Shown here piece by piece: positions 11,001 through 21,943 of a stretch of DNA of 64,000 bases (positions are counted from its first letter, which is position 1; every line of letters starts with the position of its first letter). A program made the position numbers and the translations under genes. The notes below the pieces were generated by a model. It was given only the letters and a program-made list of their open reading frames with translations, made no database searches and had not been told where the DNA came from. The stretch spans positions 2,046,001 to 2,110,000 of the forward strand of contig BSDZ01000021.1 in assembly GCA_030268105.1 (NCBI GenBank), written 5' to 3'. Source of the stretch: Volvox africanus (lineage: Eukaryota; Chlorophyta; Chlorophyceae; Chlamydomonadales; Volvocaceae).

Positions 11001-14000
11001 AGGACGCCTATGAACGTCAGCCCGCGTGCTGCTCAAACCCCATACACGGAGCATAGCGCACCTTTTCTCCCGAAGATCTGCCACCGTGTTCCGCACCGCC
11101 TCCCCATGGTACTCCATTAGCAGTGTATCGGCCTGTATCCGCTCTGCAGCGAAGACGCCCAATTGCGCAATCCCGGATCGCCGTACCACAAACCTATGGG
11201 CAGAGGGCATGGCCGCATGACAACATGCCGCTCGATGAAGTCGGCTACATAGGCAACAGGCAGTGATGTTTAATCTCAGCACTGCGCAAAAGTCAAACGG
11301 ACCTGAGCAACTAACCACCGAAACTGTTCAACAACAACATAAGGGAAAAGCACATGGAGCACCAAAGGCCGGTCGGTCTGCTCGGCTACCCGTACCTCCG
11401 GTTGAGGAGTGCCTTCGCTTCCCGCAGTGCGTTCAGCAGCTTGCCGGGTGCCACTGCCGCCGCTGGGCTGCTGCCATGACCGCCCCCTTTGCCGCGCTTT
11501 AACCGAACACCACTTGCGCCTGCGCCCACAGCTTTTCCCACGACGGGTACCAGCTCAACAGGCACCTTACGGTCCTTCACCGCTAGCCGCTTCCTGCCGC
11601 TACTGCCGGCTGCAGGGGCAGCATTTCCATCCGGTACCGAAAAGCCGGCTGCGGCCGTATCTTCCGTCACCGAACCGCTGGGGGCCAGTGGCGCGATCTG
11701 CGCAGCGTTGCCTGACAGTCCGATTGCAATGCCACCGAGGCCCGCGGGCCCCAGTGGCCGTCGTGAGCTGAGACGCAGTGGATGGATAACAGGGGCCGGC
11801 TTCAAGCGGTGCTGACCAAGCTTGGACCGATCTATAGGCCGCGACCGAGCACAGCCCTCCGCCGGTGGCGACGGCGCCATTGTTGCCACCGCCTTCTGCG
11901 ACATGCCCTGTGGCGGCCGCCGCCGTGGTGGCGGTGCCGCCACCGTTGCACATGTAACTGCGGGTGATGGACCTCCCGAGAACGAGTCCTCGAGGCCGAA
12001 CTGACAAGTTTGCGACACAACAAGAGCAACAGAAGCTCCAGCAACATTCAACGGCGCCGAAGATAAATGTGTTTGCAGTGCTCCTGATGTCCGTGCCGAA
12101 CCGGGCTTGGTTTCAGTACTAGATTCGTAGCCAGCCCCGTGGCAAAGAACTAGTGGTGGAGCCCAATCTCCGGAGGGTCTGCGGAGAGCGGGTATGGGCC
12201 CTATTAGCCGATCGACAGTCTCCACTGTTGCCTTATTCTCGTCGCTCAGAGGAGCCGGCCCTGCCGAACCGTGACGCAATGGCGCCGCCGCCGCCGCCGC
12301 TGACCTGGGCTGCGGCTGCAATGCAGCTGCGCAATTCTCGTCCTCACGCTTGCTGCGCTTGTAAGGCGGCTCCAGATCCGGCACGCTGCAGCCGCAATTG
12401 CCCAGACCTCCCCCTGTCGCGTTATATCCGACGCATGGTGCTGCCATAGAGGCGGCTATCCCGTTCATGGCAGGGGTCGCAGAGGATGTATGGGTCAGGA
12501 AGTGTGCTGATGACTGACCGGAAGCCATTTGGTCAAGTGCGGGTTCACTAACGACATCGCTTACAAGTGCACGGTTGGGGCCTTTCGTGGCGCACGGTCC
12601 GCTGGCCCAGGACCCACGGTCAGATGGCAGTGCAGCCTGCAGCATTTGCTGCGCCTGGTGGTGTTTAAATTGTTGTTGCTGGTGATAATTTGCCTGATGC
12701 CAGTGCTGCTGCTGAGACCGGGGCAGCTGTTGCTGCTGCAGCGGCAGACGCCCCGAGCAGTTAGACTGCGGCCGCGGCGCCATATGCTCTTGGCCGCGGA
12801 TCACCTGCTGCTGCAGCTCCTGTCTGGGCTCTTGCAGCAGCGTCTGCTGTTGCAACAATTGCCCACTCGAGGCTTGCTCCGCACTGGAGCTTCCGTGGTG
12901 TAGCGCTTCAACGTTCCATTGCTCCAGCCACAGCTGCTGCACAGTCCCTGCTGCTACTTGCGCACCGGCCTCAGCGGTCGCGGTGGCTGCAGCCATACCA
13001 GTCCCAACAACACGATAGGAGGATACCCCGTTCTGCCAAAGCCATTGTGAACCGACCACAGATCGGCAGCTGGACGGCCCCTGCCCCATGGACTGAGAAA
13101 AAAATTGGTTCCCTTGCTGCAGGCACCGTTGTGGCGGTTGCGACTCTTGTTGGTGCATGAGCTGTTGCTGCTGTAGCTGCCACTGCTGCTGCTGCTGCAA
13201 CTTAAGGAGTTGCTGCTCCTGAGACAGTAACTGTCCGGGCTCCTGTGCATCTTGTACCTGTGGATTGATGCAAGTGCGAAAGCCTCCGCAGCTCACACCT
13301 GCTGGCCCCGAGGTACCGACTTCCGAAGGTGCTGTGTTAGGCTGCGGTGCCGACCGCACGCAGAGTTGCTGCAATTGTTGTTGTCGCTGTTGCTGCTGCT
13401 GCTGGCGTTGTAGCAGCAGCTGTTGTTGTTGTTGCTGCTGCTGCTGCTGCTGGCGCTGCAGCAGCTGTTGTTGTTGTTGTTGTTGTTGCTGCTGCTGGCG
13501 CTGCAGCTGCTTCGGCTGCTGAAGCTGCTGTTGTTGCCGTTGCTGCTGCAAATGCTGCTGTAACAGTTGTAAGTGCGTGTCCTGCAGATTGGGTCAAGAA
13601 AGGACGGCGGTATTCATCTATCCCGTAAAGCAACCTGCTACGGGCTGCATGGTACGCTAAACAAATAATACTGGATCTTCCGTCACCTGTCATCAAATAT
13701 TCCTATAATGTTGCCCGGCATCCAACCCAAATGTCCCATCCAATCAGGTATCTTCAGCATGTGGCCCCCAACAGAGCGTGTTAAATTATATTTGCTCGTT
13801 GAAGCTCCAGTTTTGCACTAAGCCAATCCTCACAATTGAAAATAGCAGTGCGCCCGGCCCACCTCATGCAGCCTCTGTGCGGGACGAGCTTGGATGCCTG
13901 TTCCATGGGATTTATCCACGGCCTTGGACATGTCTGCAACTGAGCCCACGTCCATGAGCTGCTGGTGTCTGTAGATGTTAGCTGCTGTTACTGTTAGACT

Positions 14001-17000
14001 GGCTGACCCGCCCAAACCATTTAACGGCAATGGCTGGGAGGGCATGCACGAAGTCAGTGCTAGCTGGGAAGGTTTTGGCTGCTGTTGACCCTCCCCCAGC
14101 TGCAGCTGATCCACTCGACCCTGGTGCTCGCCTCCAGCCTGGCCACTGCGGCGGTAGTGCGTGTCAGGGGTCAGTCCATGCTGCATGCAACTGTCCTGCA
14201 CTACCTGCTGCCATGGCTTGGTATAATGCCGCTGCATTGGGTCATGCAACAACTGCGGCTCTTGTCCCTGCTGGAACGGCCCTTGTCCGTGCGCGTGCGT
14301 GGCATAAGGGAGACCCACCCCGTTCTGCGTCCGCTGCTGCTGAGGTAGCTGCTGCATTGCTTCGGCCCCGTATGGCAGCGGCGCCAAGCCTGAACGATTA
14401 TTCGCTGGGACGGACATGCTCACGGCCAATGCCGCATGTGGCAGTGGATTCGAGCCGGCATGTGCAACCGCTTCTACTTCCTCTTGCCTTGCACCGTCCG
14501 GCGTTGCACAGCTGTCCTGGCCTGATAGCTTAGGCTGCTGCTGTGGTTGGGAATCCGTGATCGGGGCATGGTTCCGGACCTCAACCTGACGCCGGCATTG
14601 TACGACGTGCTGGACAGGGTGTGACCCAGTGTTTACGCTTGCAGCATCTTGCTGCTTCCGCAGCAGCTGCTGCTGCAGTCTTTGAGGCCGCAACATGGAT
14701 TGTGGATCCGCTGCCCCTACGTTGAATTCGCCGGTTCGCAACAACCCGCCTGACACAAGCGCGCTATTGCCATTCTGCTGCTGGAATGTCGATGACTGCA
14801 TGATTTGCTGGGAAGACACCATTCCCGCAACTGATGAAGCTGCCTGCAGGGAATCACCGCTGGCGTTCACTACGTGCTGTCCCTGTCCAGCTGCCACATA
14901 TGACAGGGAGATCCCATCCTGGTCTGCCGGAGCCTGATGATCCTGGCGCTGGCGTTGTGCATATTGTGGTTGTTGCACGGTCGGCTCTTGCTTTCCTCGC
15001 ACCTCTGCCTGCCACTGCATCCTCTGTTGCGGTTGTTGCTGCAGTTGCTGGTCTTGCGCGTGATACGGCATGGCATTCTGCCCCGGTTTCTTCCGATGTT
15101 TCGAAGCTCCTGGCTCCTCAATCAACGAACCTCCCACATAGCCTTGATAACATTGCCCACCTTGCACACGCTGGCCACTTAGCTGCTGCAAAACATGCTC
15201 CGCCCCGAACAACTGCTGCTGCTGGGAAACCAAGTCACCACTGGCTAGAGGTCCGGACTGTTGGTAATGTGCCGCCCAGGCGACTGTGATTCCCGGCTGT
15301 ATCTGCGCCTGGGACTGTAGCTGAGTCTGCTGCCAGCTCGGCTGTGCGAGCGATTCCGGCATCAACAGCTGCTGAAGCTGGCATTGTGCTTGTTGTTCCT
15401 GCTGCTGCTGCTGCTGCTGCTGCTCCTGCTGCTGCAGGTATTCGGATTGCTGCCGCTGTTGCAGGGGCAGCAGTTGTGATTTGTGTGGGTCAGAAATCTG
15501 CGCCTGGAGATGGGGGGATTCCGATTGCTGCTGATACAAGTGCATCCTTCTCTGGGCAACGCCCGATTCCGACTGGTGCTCCCAAAGCCTCCCGTAACCA
15601 CAGTCCTCTGCTTGCTCCTGCTGATGCACCAGCACATTGGGATTATTGTGTGCCTGCTCCCGTTGCTGATGCCGTGGCTGCTGACATAGCGGAGTCTCAT
15701 ACATATACTGAGCTTGGCAATTCGCTTCCGGGACCTGTGATCCCACCTGATCCCGTGTCGCCGGCTCTCCAGATTGAACCTGTCTGCCCTGCTGCATCAG
15801 CAGCATCTGCGGGCCCGATCTGATCAAAGACGCCTGCGAGTCTGTTTGCGGTTGTGACCCCTGCCGCATTAGCTGCTGCGCTGGAGAATGTTGGGGCCCT
15901 GGCCGCATTTGGAGGTCCTGCACAACTGCCTGCACTTGGGACCCCATCTGCTGCTGCCCCGGACACATGGACGGGTGTTGCTGACACGGAATTGCTGGTG
16001 CGGAGTTGCCTGAGACACAGTTCAAGTATTCACTCCCTCCTGGTTGCGTCCTCAAACCGCTGTGGCTTTGAAGTTCTGTATTTGATGAGCTGGAATCCCG
16101 TTGCTGGGTTGGCGGCTGCAGCAGCTGAGACATGAGCGTGTGCACGGTGGTGGGTAGTTGATGCACCGGCGCGTCCAGCGGTGGCCCCATTGTAGGGGCC
16201 AGGGACGGAATCATGGAGGATCGAGGTTTCTGCTGAGACTCAGGGACGATGGTCACCTGGTCATCCCCACTGACCGACTGCACAATTGCTGTATTGTGTT
16301 GTTGACACGACTGCCTGGCCTGCTGTTCAACCCCGTGCGAGTGGCTTTGCCTTTGGGATTGAGAGTACGCCGCCATTTGCGCCCAACCACCCATGAGTCG
16401 GTGCGCAGTGAACTGGGAGTCAAGACGCCCCTGTGTAACCGCATCCACCTGATGACCCTGCATCTGCGCCTGCCCACTGAACTGCTGAAACGGCTGGGCT
16501 TGATGGAGTTGCAAGGTACCATGGCCCTCAGGTTGCTGCCCCTGCGGGAGCACAGGCTCTCGCGTTGACTGCGCTCCCAGCGCCTGGGGATGCATCTGTG
16601 GCTGCTGTTCCTGCCAATTATATGCGTTTATCAGCTGGTCCTGCTGCGTTGAGTGCAGCGGCTGTTGCTGTTGTGCGCAGAGTTGATGTTGCCAATTCAC
16701 TACGAATGCCCTGTCTTTCGTAACTATGCCGTGTTGTTGCTGGGGAGGACACTCCTGCTGCTGCGATTTTGACTGAGATGGCAGGGAGGACCGAGGGTGC
16801 ATAGGACCTGCACGGCAAGTGTCTAGGGAGCTGCCGCCGTCCTGGGCCCGAGGGCCCAATAGGAGATCCGATGAAAAAGGGTCGACGAAATTCCCGATAG
16901 CGGGAAAAGAGTTGTCATGGCCATGCGTTGCAGCTGGGCCAACGGTTGGAGCTCTCTGCGGGTCACCTTGTATACTCGTAGCCAGATATGTGGGACCCGA

Positions 17001-17937
17001 AGAGCCCACACACCAACCTCTGGAGGCAGCTGTACTGCCCAAAGGAGACAGCAGGTCCCCGGCATGTGTCGAGACATCACTACCAGACCTGTTGGGCCAA
17101 CCCTGAGCAGTGCGAGGTAGGGCAGACATAGGCGCGATTGTGCAAGACCGATTGTCGCTTGCAGGAGGACGAAGACCACCGCAGCAATTGAGGCCAAGCA
17201 CGCGTTCATCACCATACGAGGAGCTGAAAACTGGAGCGCATGTGAAACGCTGCTGTGAGACTGAGCAGTTGCCTTGACCGGTTGTCATCACCGTGACAGC
17301 GGTCGGGAGCGCTGTTAAGCGGGCATTGGCATCTGCATGTATGGCCACAGAGATTGAACGCATAATAATGAAATCAGATGTTGAGCAGTGTGCGCTCGTG
17401 GCTTATAAGGGAATTTAGACTCTGCCACATTGTTCCTTGACAGGTGCCTTGTGCATAGGAGATACGGTTATTAACACAATAACGTGTAGCTTTCCTTAAA
17501 CAAGTATTAAATCGGTTAGATTTGATATCCAATAAATACATCATGCTCAAATCCGCGGTTATCCAAACTGGGCTCAGATGAGGCACTGGCTATTTAAAAG
17601 GACAACTCGCTGCCTGAAAATCAGAGCAAAATATGGCACCCGATTGAGAGATGTCGTGCCTCGGCTTTTGATCAGGCAGCAATGGCTGGTTTCTACACCT
17701 ACCCGTGGTTGTCGGACATGACTCTCCACCTCCACGGACTTTTGACGTTGGCGCCCCTGGTATCACAGTGTTCGCAAACAGTCGTGTAGCATTCGAAGTG
17801 AGTTTCAATGGGTTCTGCACCCGCTCAAGCTCAGAGCTTGAGAAAGATGGAGCCCCATAGTTTTCTCTCCCTGTCGCCGTCAGCTGCGTCCTCAGTCGCA
17901 TACTTTCCAGGATATTAAACGTAGTGGCCATCGTCAT
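8017..17937 (-). CDS. Gln-rich trithorax/SET1-like histone methyltransferase (SET domain)
   Basis: Multi-exon minus-strand gene. Exons: 13863-17363 (or 13863-17332 joined to an upstream exon 17703-17937, also phase-consistent and adding a start at 17937), 11396-13581, 11062-11193, 10666-10785, 8338-8476 and 8017-8115. All junctions are GT-AG in phase, giving 2058 residues (2126 with the upstream exon). The first ~1890 residues are Gln/Ser/Pro-rich, with polyQ runs and a basic stretch just before the SET domain. The last ~160 residues form SET and post-SET. Visible motifs are L-G-V-F-A, M-E-Y-H-G-E, G-N-I-M-R-F-V-N-H-S-C, E-L-T-Y-D-Y and a terminal C-Q-C-G-D-K-R-C-R-K-Y-L. Family knowledge: such domains transfer methyl groups from SAM to H3K4 in COMPASS-type complexes. 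Oddities: the first motif has Ala where Gly is usual, and the intron at 8477-10665 (2.2 kb, against 200-281 bp for the others between coding exons) carries a retroelement. Substrate is inferred. Confidence 0.85.
8872..9060 (+). repeat. 5' LTR (shared portion)
   Basis: The 189-bp direct repeat starts TGGATATTAGG and ends TTGCAACATAT. It matches 10422-10607 with scattered substitutions and small indels, most of them in the middle third. The true 5' LTR may extend upstream to about 8745. Confidence 0.8.
9107..9463 (+). pseudogene. gag-like ORF of the Gypsy element
   Basis: The open frame begins 47 bp after the 5' LTR. It starts with a charged, coiled-coil-like region (A-E-L-E-Q-Q-N-A, R-L-A-A-E-R-E-R), as in the N-terminal part of many chromovirus and volvocine Gypsy Gag proteins. 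The frame stops at 9463. The Gag-like continuation (T-F-E-A-L-M-T-A-F-K-K-H-F) is readable just downstream in another frame, so the gene is frameshifted. No zinc knuckle was found. Confidence 0.55.
9560..10450 (+). pseudogene. RNase H-integrase remnant of the Gypsy pol
   Basis: The first part reads as the Ty3-type RNase H end of reverse transcriptase, broken by stops: G-A-V-L-L-Q-E-G-R-P-L-A-F, then E-L-L-E-V-I-N-A-L-R-E-W-R, then L-V-T-D-H-P-P-L. From 10060 an open frame carries the integrase H2C2 finger (H-S-D-V-L-P-G-H-P-G with C-N-S-C) and the start of the DDE core (S-M-D-F-V-L-G-L-P, V-F-V-D). It then passes into the 3' LTR and stops. The RT fingers and palm are absent, so this is a deletion derivative. 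Confidence 0.75.
10422..10607 (+). repeat. 3' LTR (5'-truncated)
   Basis: It matches 8872-9060. The junction with the integrase frame is GTTTGTGGATATT. The integrase codons for V-F-V-D end exactly where the LTR sequence begins, and a TGGAT overlap is shared by both. This is the expected scar of a deletion joining pol to an internal LTR position. Confidence 0.75.
13380..13560. repeat. CAG/CAA (polyglutamine-coding) repeat tract
   Basis: On the minus strand this codes for nearly pure Gln interrupted by Leu and Arg. It lies at the start of the second coding exon of the SET gene. CAG and CAA codons are mixed, which limits slippage. Shorter CAG runs occur at about 15395-15440 in the same gene. 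Confidence 0.85.
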
Positions 17938-20277
17938 AGCTGGTGAGGCCTAACGTGACCAAGCCAATGACTACTGGCTCCACACCGCAAAACGCTTTTT
18001 CAATTCATGACTTTTTTCCATTTTTCTCAGCCATAACTGGTCGAAAACATATCTAACAGCAGCTTGCGCCAGGGGACCTTCGCAATCTCTCCTTCCAAGG
18101 TCGTGCAGAGGGTCGCCTTGGATGCACCCAGAGCTGCATCAAATATTGTAGCGAGTACCTTCAGACTTTTTGTAAATCACAGACAAGACCAGAATGGGCC
18201 GACTCAGAAGTCAGACTACGGAGAGAGTCCAAGGCCCTAATCAGAAACTGATTAAACATGTATACGTCCAAGTTCTTTCAGGAATTTGCCTGTACAGACA
18301 CTATGGAATTTCAGAGTTTTCTCCTGGTTCGTGCAGAATACGACATCAATGCCGGGATGAATGCATAAATTGCCATGCCCACCGCATCATGATTAACGTT
18401 CATAAGTATTGGACAGCATGTCATTCATTCTTTAGGATAAGTCACAAGCTCGGTTACATGTGACTTCACTTTCCACGGGCACGGACTTCGACCTTCCTTA
18501 TACCCGGCCTTTATGTCATGTCATGTCATATTTGAATAGGAAAATTTGCCTTCACGTAGTGTCTTTGGTGGGGGTGCCGTATTGGGGGTGAAAAGCCGAA
18601 ATGTAACTAAAGCAGGTGGTGTACAGTCCACAGCAGGTCCACAGAACGACCACATGAACATTACTGCTGAGAATTCAGATGTGTTTGATTTCCTCCTATG
18701 GCAAGTGGAGCTTTAGCTATGGTCCATCACAGGTTGCGAAGATTTTAGCGCCTCCTCTGTGCGCTTAACCACGCAGCCGTTAGCTTACATTATTTCAGGA
18801 TGCGTCTCAAAAGGTCCCCGCCAGCGTTGATAATATTATATTCATTCCGGTTGAATGTATCCAAGAGGCATCTAACTCAGGCTGCAGACGTCCTGGGGTA
18901 TGGTGGGCTAAGGCTGAGGCCGTCAGGGGCTCTTATAACGTGGCTGTGCAAGGCGTAACGACCCCCAATGCCACCCATGAATTTGTGGTAAATTGCAAAT
19001 AGCCAGCCTGAAGCAACCTTGCCACGGCATGGATATGGGGTTAAAGCGGGGTAGTTTGCCCGTAGTCGATCTAATGGATATCTGGCATTCTGGATAGACA
19101 AGTAACGCAGGTAGTTCATGGTAGTTGCAAGCACGTGCGAGCACGTGCAATGCCTAAAATGACCTTCCTCGCGTCGAACCAAGGAGTTTAGCGACCGGTA
19201 ACCTAAGTAGGTTTACTATCTGTGTCTTCAGCCTCCGAAAAGTAACGCAGAAGATGCTGTCTGGAGCGAACTTTGTCGTCAACAGTAATTGAAAAACATG
19301 CTTGCGTTTGTCGTGACATAATCTTTGTCCCAGTAGTTTCGCTAGCAGTGCGGCGAGGGCGGGGAGCGACGTGTCACGTGTCAGCGCTGTTGGCAATCGC
19401 GTCCATTTACATCATGATGGCCAGCGATGGCCTTCGCCGCGACGAGACATTGTGAGCGCTGGGATTATTGTTGGAGATGGCGTACGCAGCTAGGCCAGCG
19501 GAAACCGAAACTGAGCGGAAGGACCATTAGTATGCAAAACCTAACTCGCAGAGATGGCGTTTGAGGTACTGCAGGATGTGCAAATTGGAGCCCAACGAAG
19601 ACCCCTCACATGGGGACGTAAATATTTACTTTAAGAAAAATCCCTTCAGCACGGATTGTGGGAGATATATATCCTGTTGAATAGGGGCTCTTGGCAGACC
19701 TTGCCTGACTGTCATTTGCTTGCCCATCGCTTGTTGCCTGGTCAAGCATGCAGTAAAATCCTGAAAACACAACACGCCCACAGGGCTAAGCAGCCTGCAT
19801 CGTTGAGTGCATGGTTGATGGTTGATCTGCACCAACCACATGAGATTGACCCGCAAACATCAACACGACAACATTTAAAGTGGTATCCTTAACATTCAAA
19901 CCTATACGAAAGCTGGGGGTTAGCAACATTGGGGGCGTACGACAGGTGATTTCCCAAACTAGATCATTCTTCCCATCACCGTCTTCTGCATTGCAGGGCA
20001 CTGACTTTTAGCGTAAGCCGGGCTTCGCCACTACGGGCCTGAAGGGAAAATGTACGGGGGTATCAAGGATACTGCGATATCTGCTAAACAAGTGACATCA
20101 CAGCTCGTCCAGGCTCGTCCATAACCACCTATCACAGTCGATGCTAAACGTGAAACCATGGCCCGACTAAGCCACGGCGCTCATAACTCTACGTTTGCAC
20201 TTCATTCAGGATTGCTCACGGTCTTTGCAAATTAAATACGGTACCATTGATACACAGAGCCCATAGCTAAGCACGCT
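17938..20277. other. Intergenic, no gene recognised
   Basis: This is the upstream region of the SET gene and presumably contains its promoter. Short open frames on both strands lack domain motifs and paired splice signals. No repeat longer than a few bases stood out apart from a duplicated GAGCACGTGC motif (about 19129-19148). Confidence 0.45.
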
Positions 20278-20778
20278 TCAACCCGCGTGAGGGAGCGTCT
20301 TCCGGGATGGTGCGAAGACGAGAGACGTTTCCATCCTAGCACATATTAGTGCATTTAAGTGCAGCGGCTTCCCGATTCCGTAACACAGTGCGTGATTCTG
20401 GGCCAGACAGTCTTTGACATACGTCTTGCCGTCTCCATTGGGATCCATGAAGGTGCAGGAGTCCTCCTTGAGATCCCACAGCCAGCAACCTTTGCCGTTC
20501 AGGTAGCAACGGCCCAACGGCTGGGTTCTGCGGGACCAGATGGGGGGCGTGCGCAGGGAGCGTGTCATGCACCGTTGACGGCGTGACAATTCTGGTAAAA
20601 GAGCGGTTAAGAAACGACAGTTCCGACAGCTGCTGATGCGCGTGAATGACAGTTGGTCGTTGCTGGATCCAAGAGCCGTACGTTTCAGTGATCTTTTGCT
20701 GTTACCTACGGCGAAGACTTCCCGTTGGAAGCTTCGCCTGGTCAATATAGACTGTTTGGAATTGAGCCATTGTAACAA
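20278..20778 (-). pseudogene. C-type-lectin-like domain fragment
   Basis: The minus-strand open frame contains the C-terminal half of a C-type-lectin-like domain. Visible are R-C-Y-L-N-G-K-G-C-W-L-W-D, a C-T-F segment and a final D-C-L-A-Q-N-H-A-L-C-Y-G. This matches the arrangement in the gene at 24981-27491 (A-C-Y-Q-S-G-K-A-C-W-L-W-D and N-D-C-N-A-K-H-Y-A-L-C-Y), so the two are paralogues. The N-terminal half of the domain, a signal peptide and a proline-rich region were not found nearby. It could be the last exon of a gene whose other exons I cannot see, or a truncated duplicate. Confidence 0.5.
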
Positions 20779-21943
20779 TAATATACAGACTCTTACAGTA
20801 GTTCACATTCCGCACATCTGCCCAGGCCGCCAATAGATCAGCCTAATAAAGGCACTATCAGGACTGATCACCCTGATTAGCTGCCAATAGAACTCCGCGA
20901 CGGAGCTTGGAGGAGTAGGTGACTGCGCGGCGCGACGCCCCATCACCGACAGAGCTAGGAACAGGTAGCGCAGTCTCGCCTCAGGGCCGGGCTGTGAGGC
21001 CAGTCTCTAGTGTAGTTGCCCGAGCTACAGCTAGCACACTGCTGCGCCAGCCTCACATACACCCACTACCACGCGAAGCCTCATGTCATACATGCACATG
21101 AGGCTTCTCTGACGAAGTGGGTGTATGGGACCTGCCAAGTTTTGACAGATGAAGTGTTGGCAGGCAAGGCAAGGGGTCCGTTAGGTTTTCGCGCGCGGGC
21201 AGCATGAGAAGCATGGGGCGGATCGATACAGAGTCTGCCCCGGAGTGAATTTGCCGGGGGAGACATTGCACACGACAGGAAGTGACGACGCCACCATCAA
21301 TATCCATACGATATTATTATCATCTAAGCAGATGCAACAGAGGTAGATCAAGTCATCCAGAGTCCTAAGATGACCGAAACCCCCAGGCACTGCTAGGCTC
21401 ACTGCCCCAGTTGGTTTCATACCGTTGTAGTGGTCAACGTTCTATTTTATTCTGTGACATTATACGTTCTTTACGACGAAACGCAGTGGTGAGATTCGGC
21501 AGAAAAAACGCATTACCTTATTGGACATATAGAATGGATAAGTGAGTTGCAAAATGGCTTATAATCAAACCATATGTACAATTAAGGCTAATTTTCCTTC
21601 GTGAGTAGACTAACTTTACAAGGAAGCCCTTTAAACGCCTTTGGGTACGAAGTCAACACCAGGAGTTGGTTCGATATGAGCACACAGAACAATCATAATC
21701 CAATACGATAGGAGTCAAGGAGTGCAAGTGGGGAAGCATATATAGTGTGTGGTATGTATGCACAAGTGTCATACTCACACACGAGCATTAGCGGTCCATG
21801 AAATTGCCAGCCAGCCAAAATGGAACAAAATGGATCGCATGGTACGGAATGAACCATATGCATAAATCCGATTGCCATGTACAAAGTCTCAGCTTTCAGA
21901 GCTGGGGCTGTTATAAAAATCATTCTCGTGACTGGGCCAGCAA
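20779..21943. other. Intergenic with a strong imperfect palindrome; upstream of the FUN14 gene
   Basis: No gene recognised. The only marked structure is an inverted repeat at 21056-21127. The 3' part presumably holds the promoter and 5' leader of the FUN14-family gene, but no TATA box could be assigned with confidence. Confidence 0.45.
21056..21127. repeat. Imperfect palindrome with 31-32 nt arms
   Basis: The outer 12 bases (CATACACCCACT) and inner 12 bases (GAAGCCTCATGT) of the left arm are perfectly complementary to the right arm. A 7-8 nt internal mismatch lies between them, and the loop is about 9 nt (CATACATGC). If transcribed it would form a long hairpin. Confidence 0.8.

Noticed and set aside
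13265..13628. Plus-strand frames rich in Cys or Ala/Val opposite the polyglutamine tract
   Set aside because: They are the antisense of CAG/CAA repeats; the minus strand has splice signals and a coherent gene.
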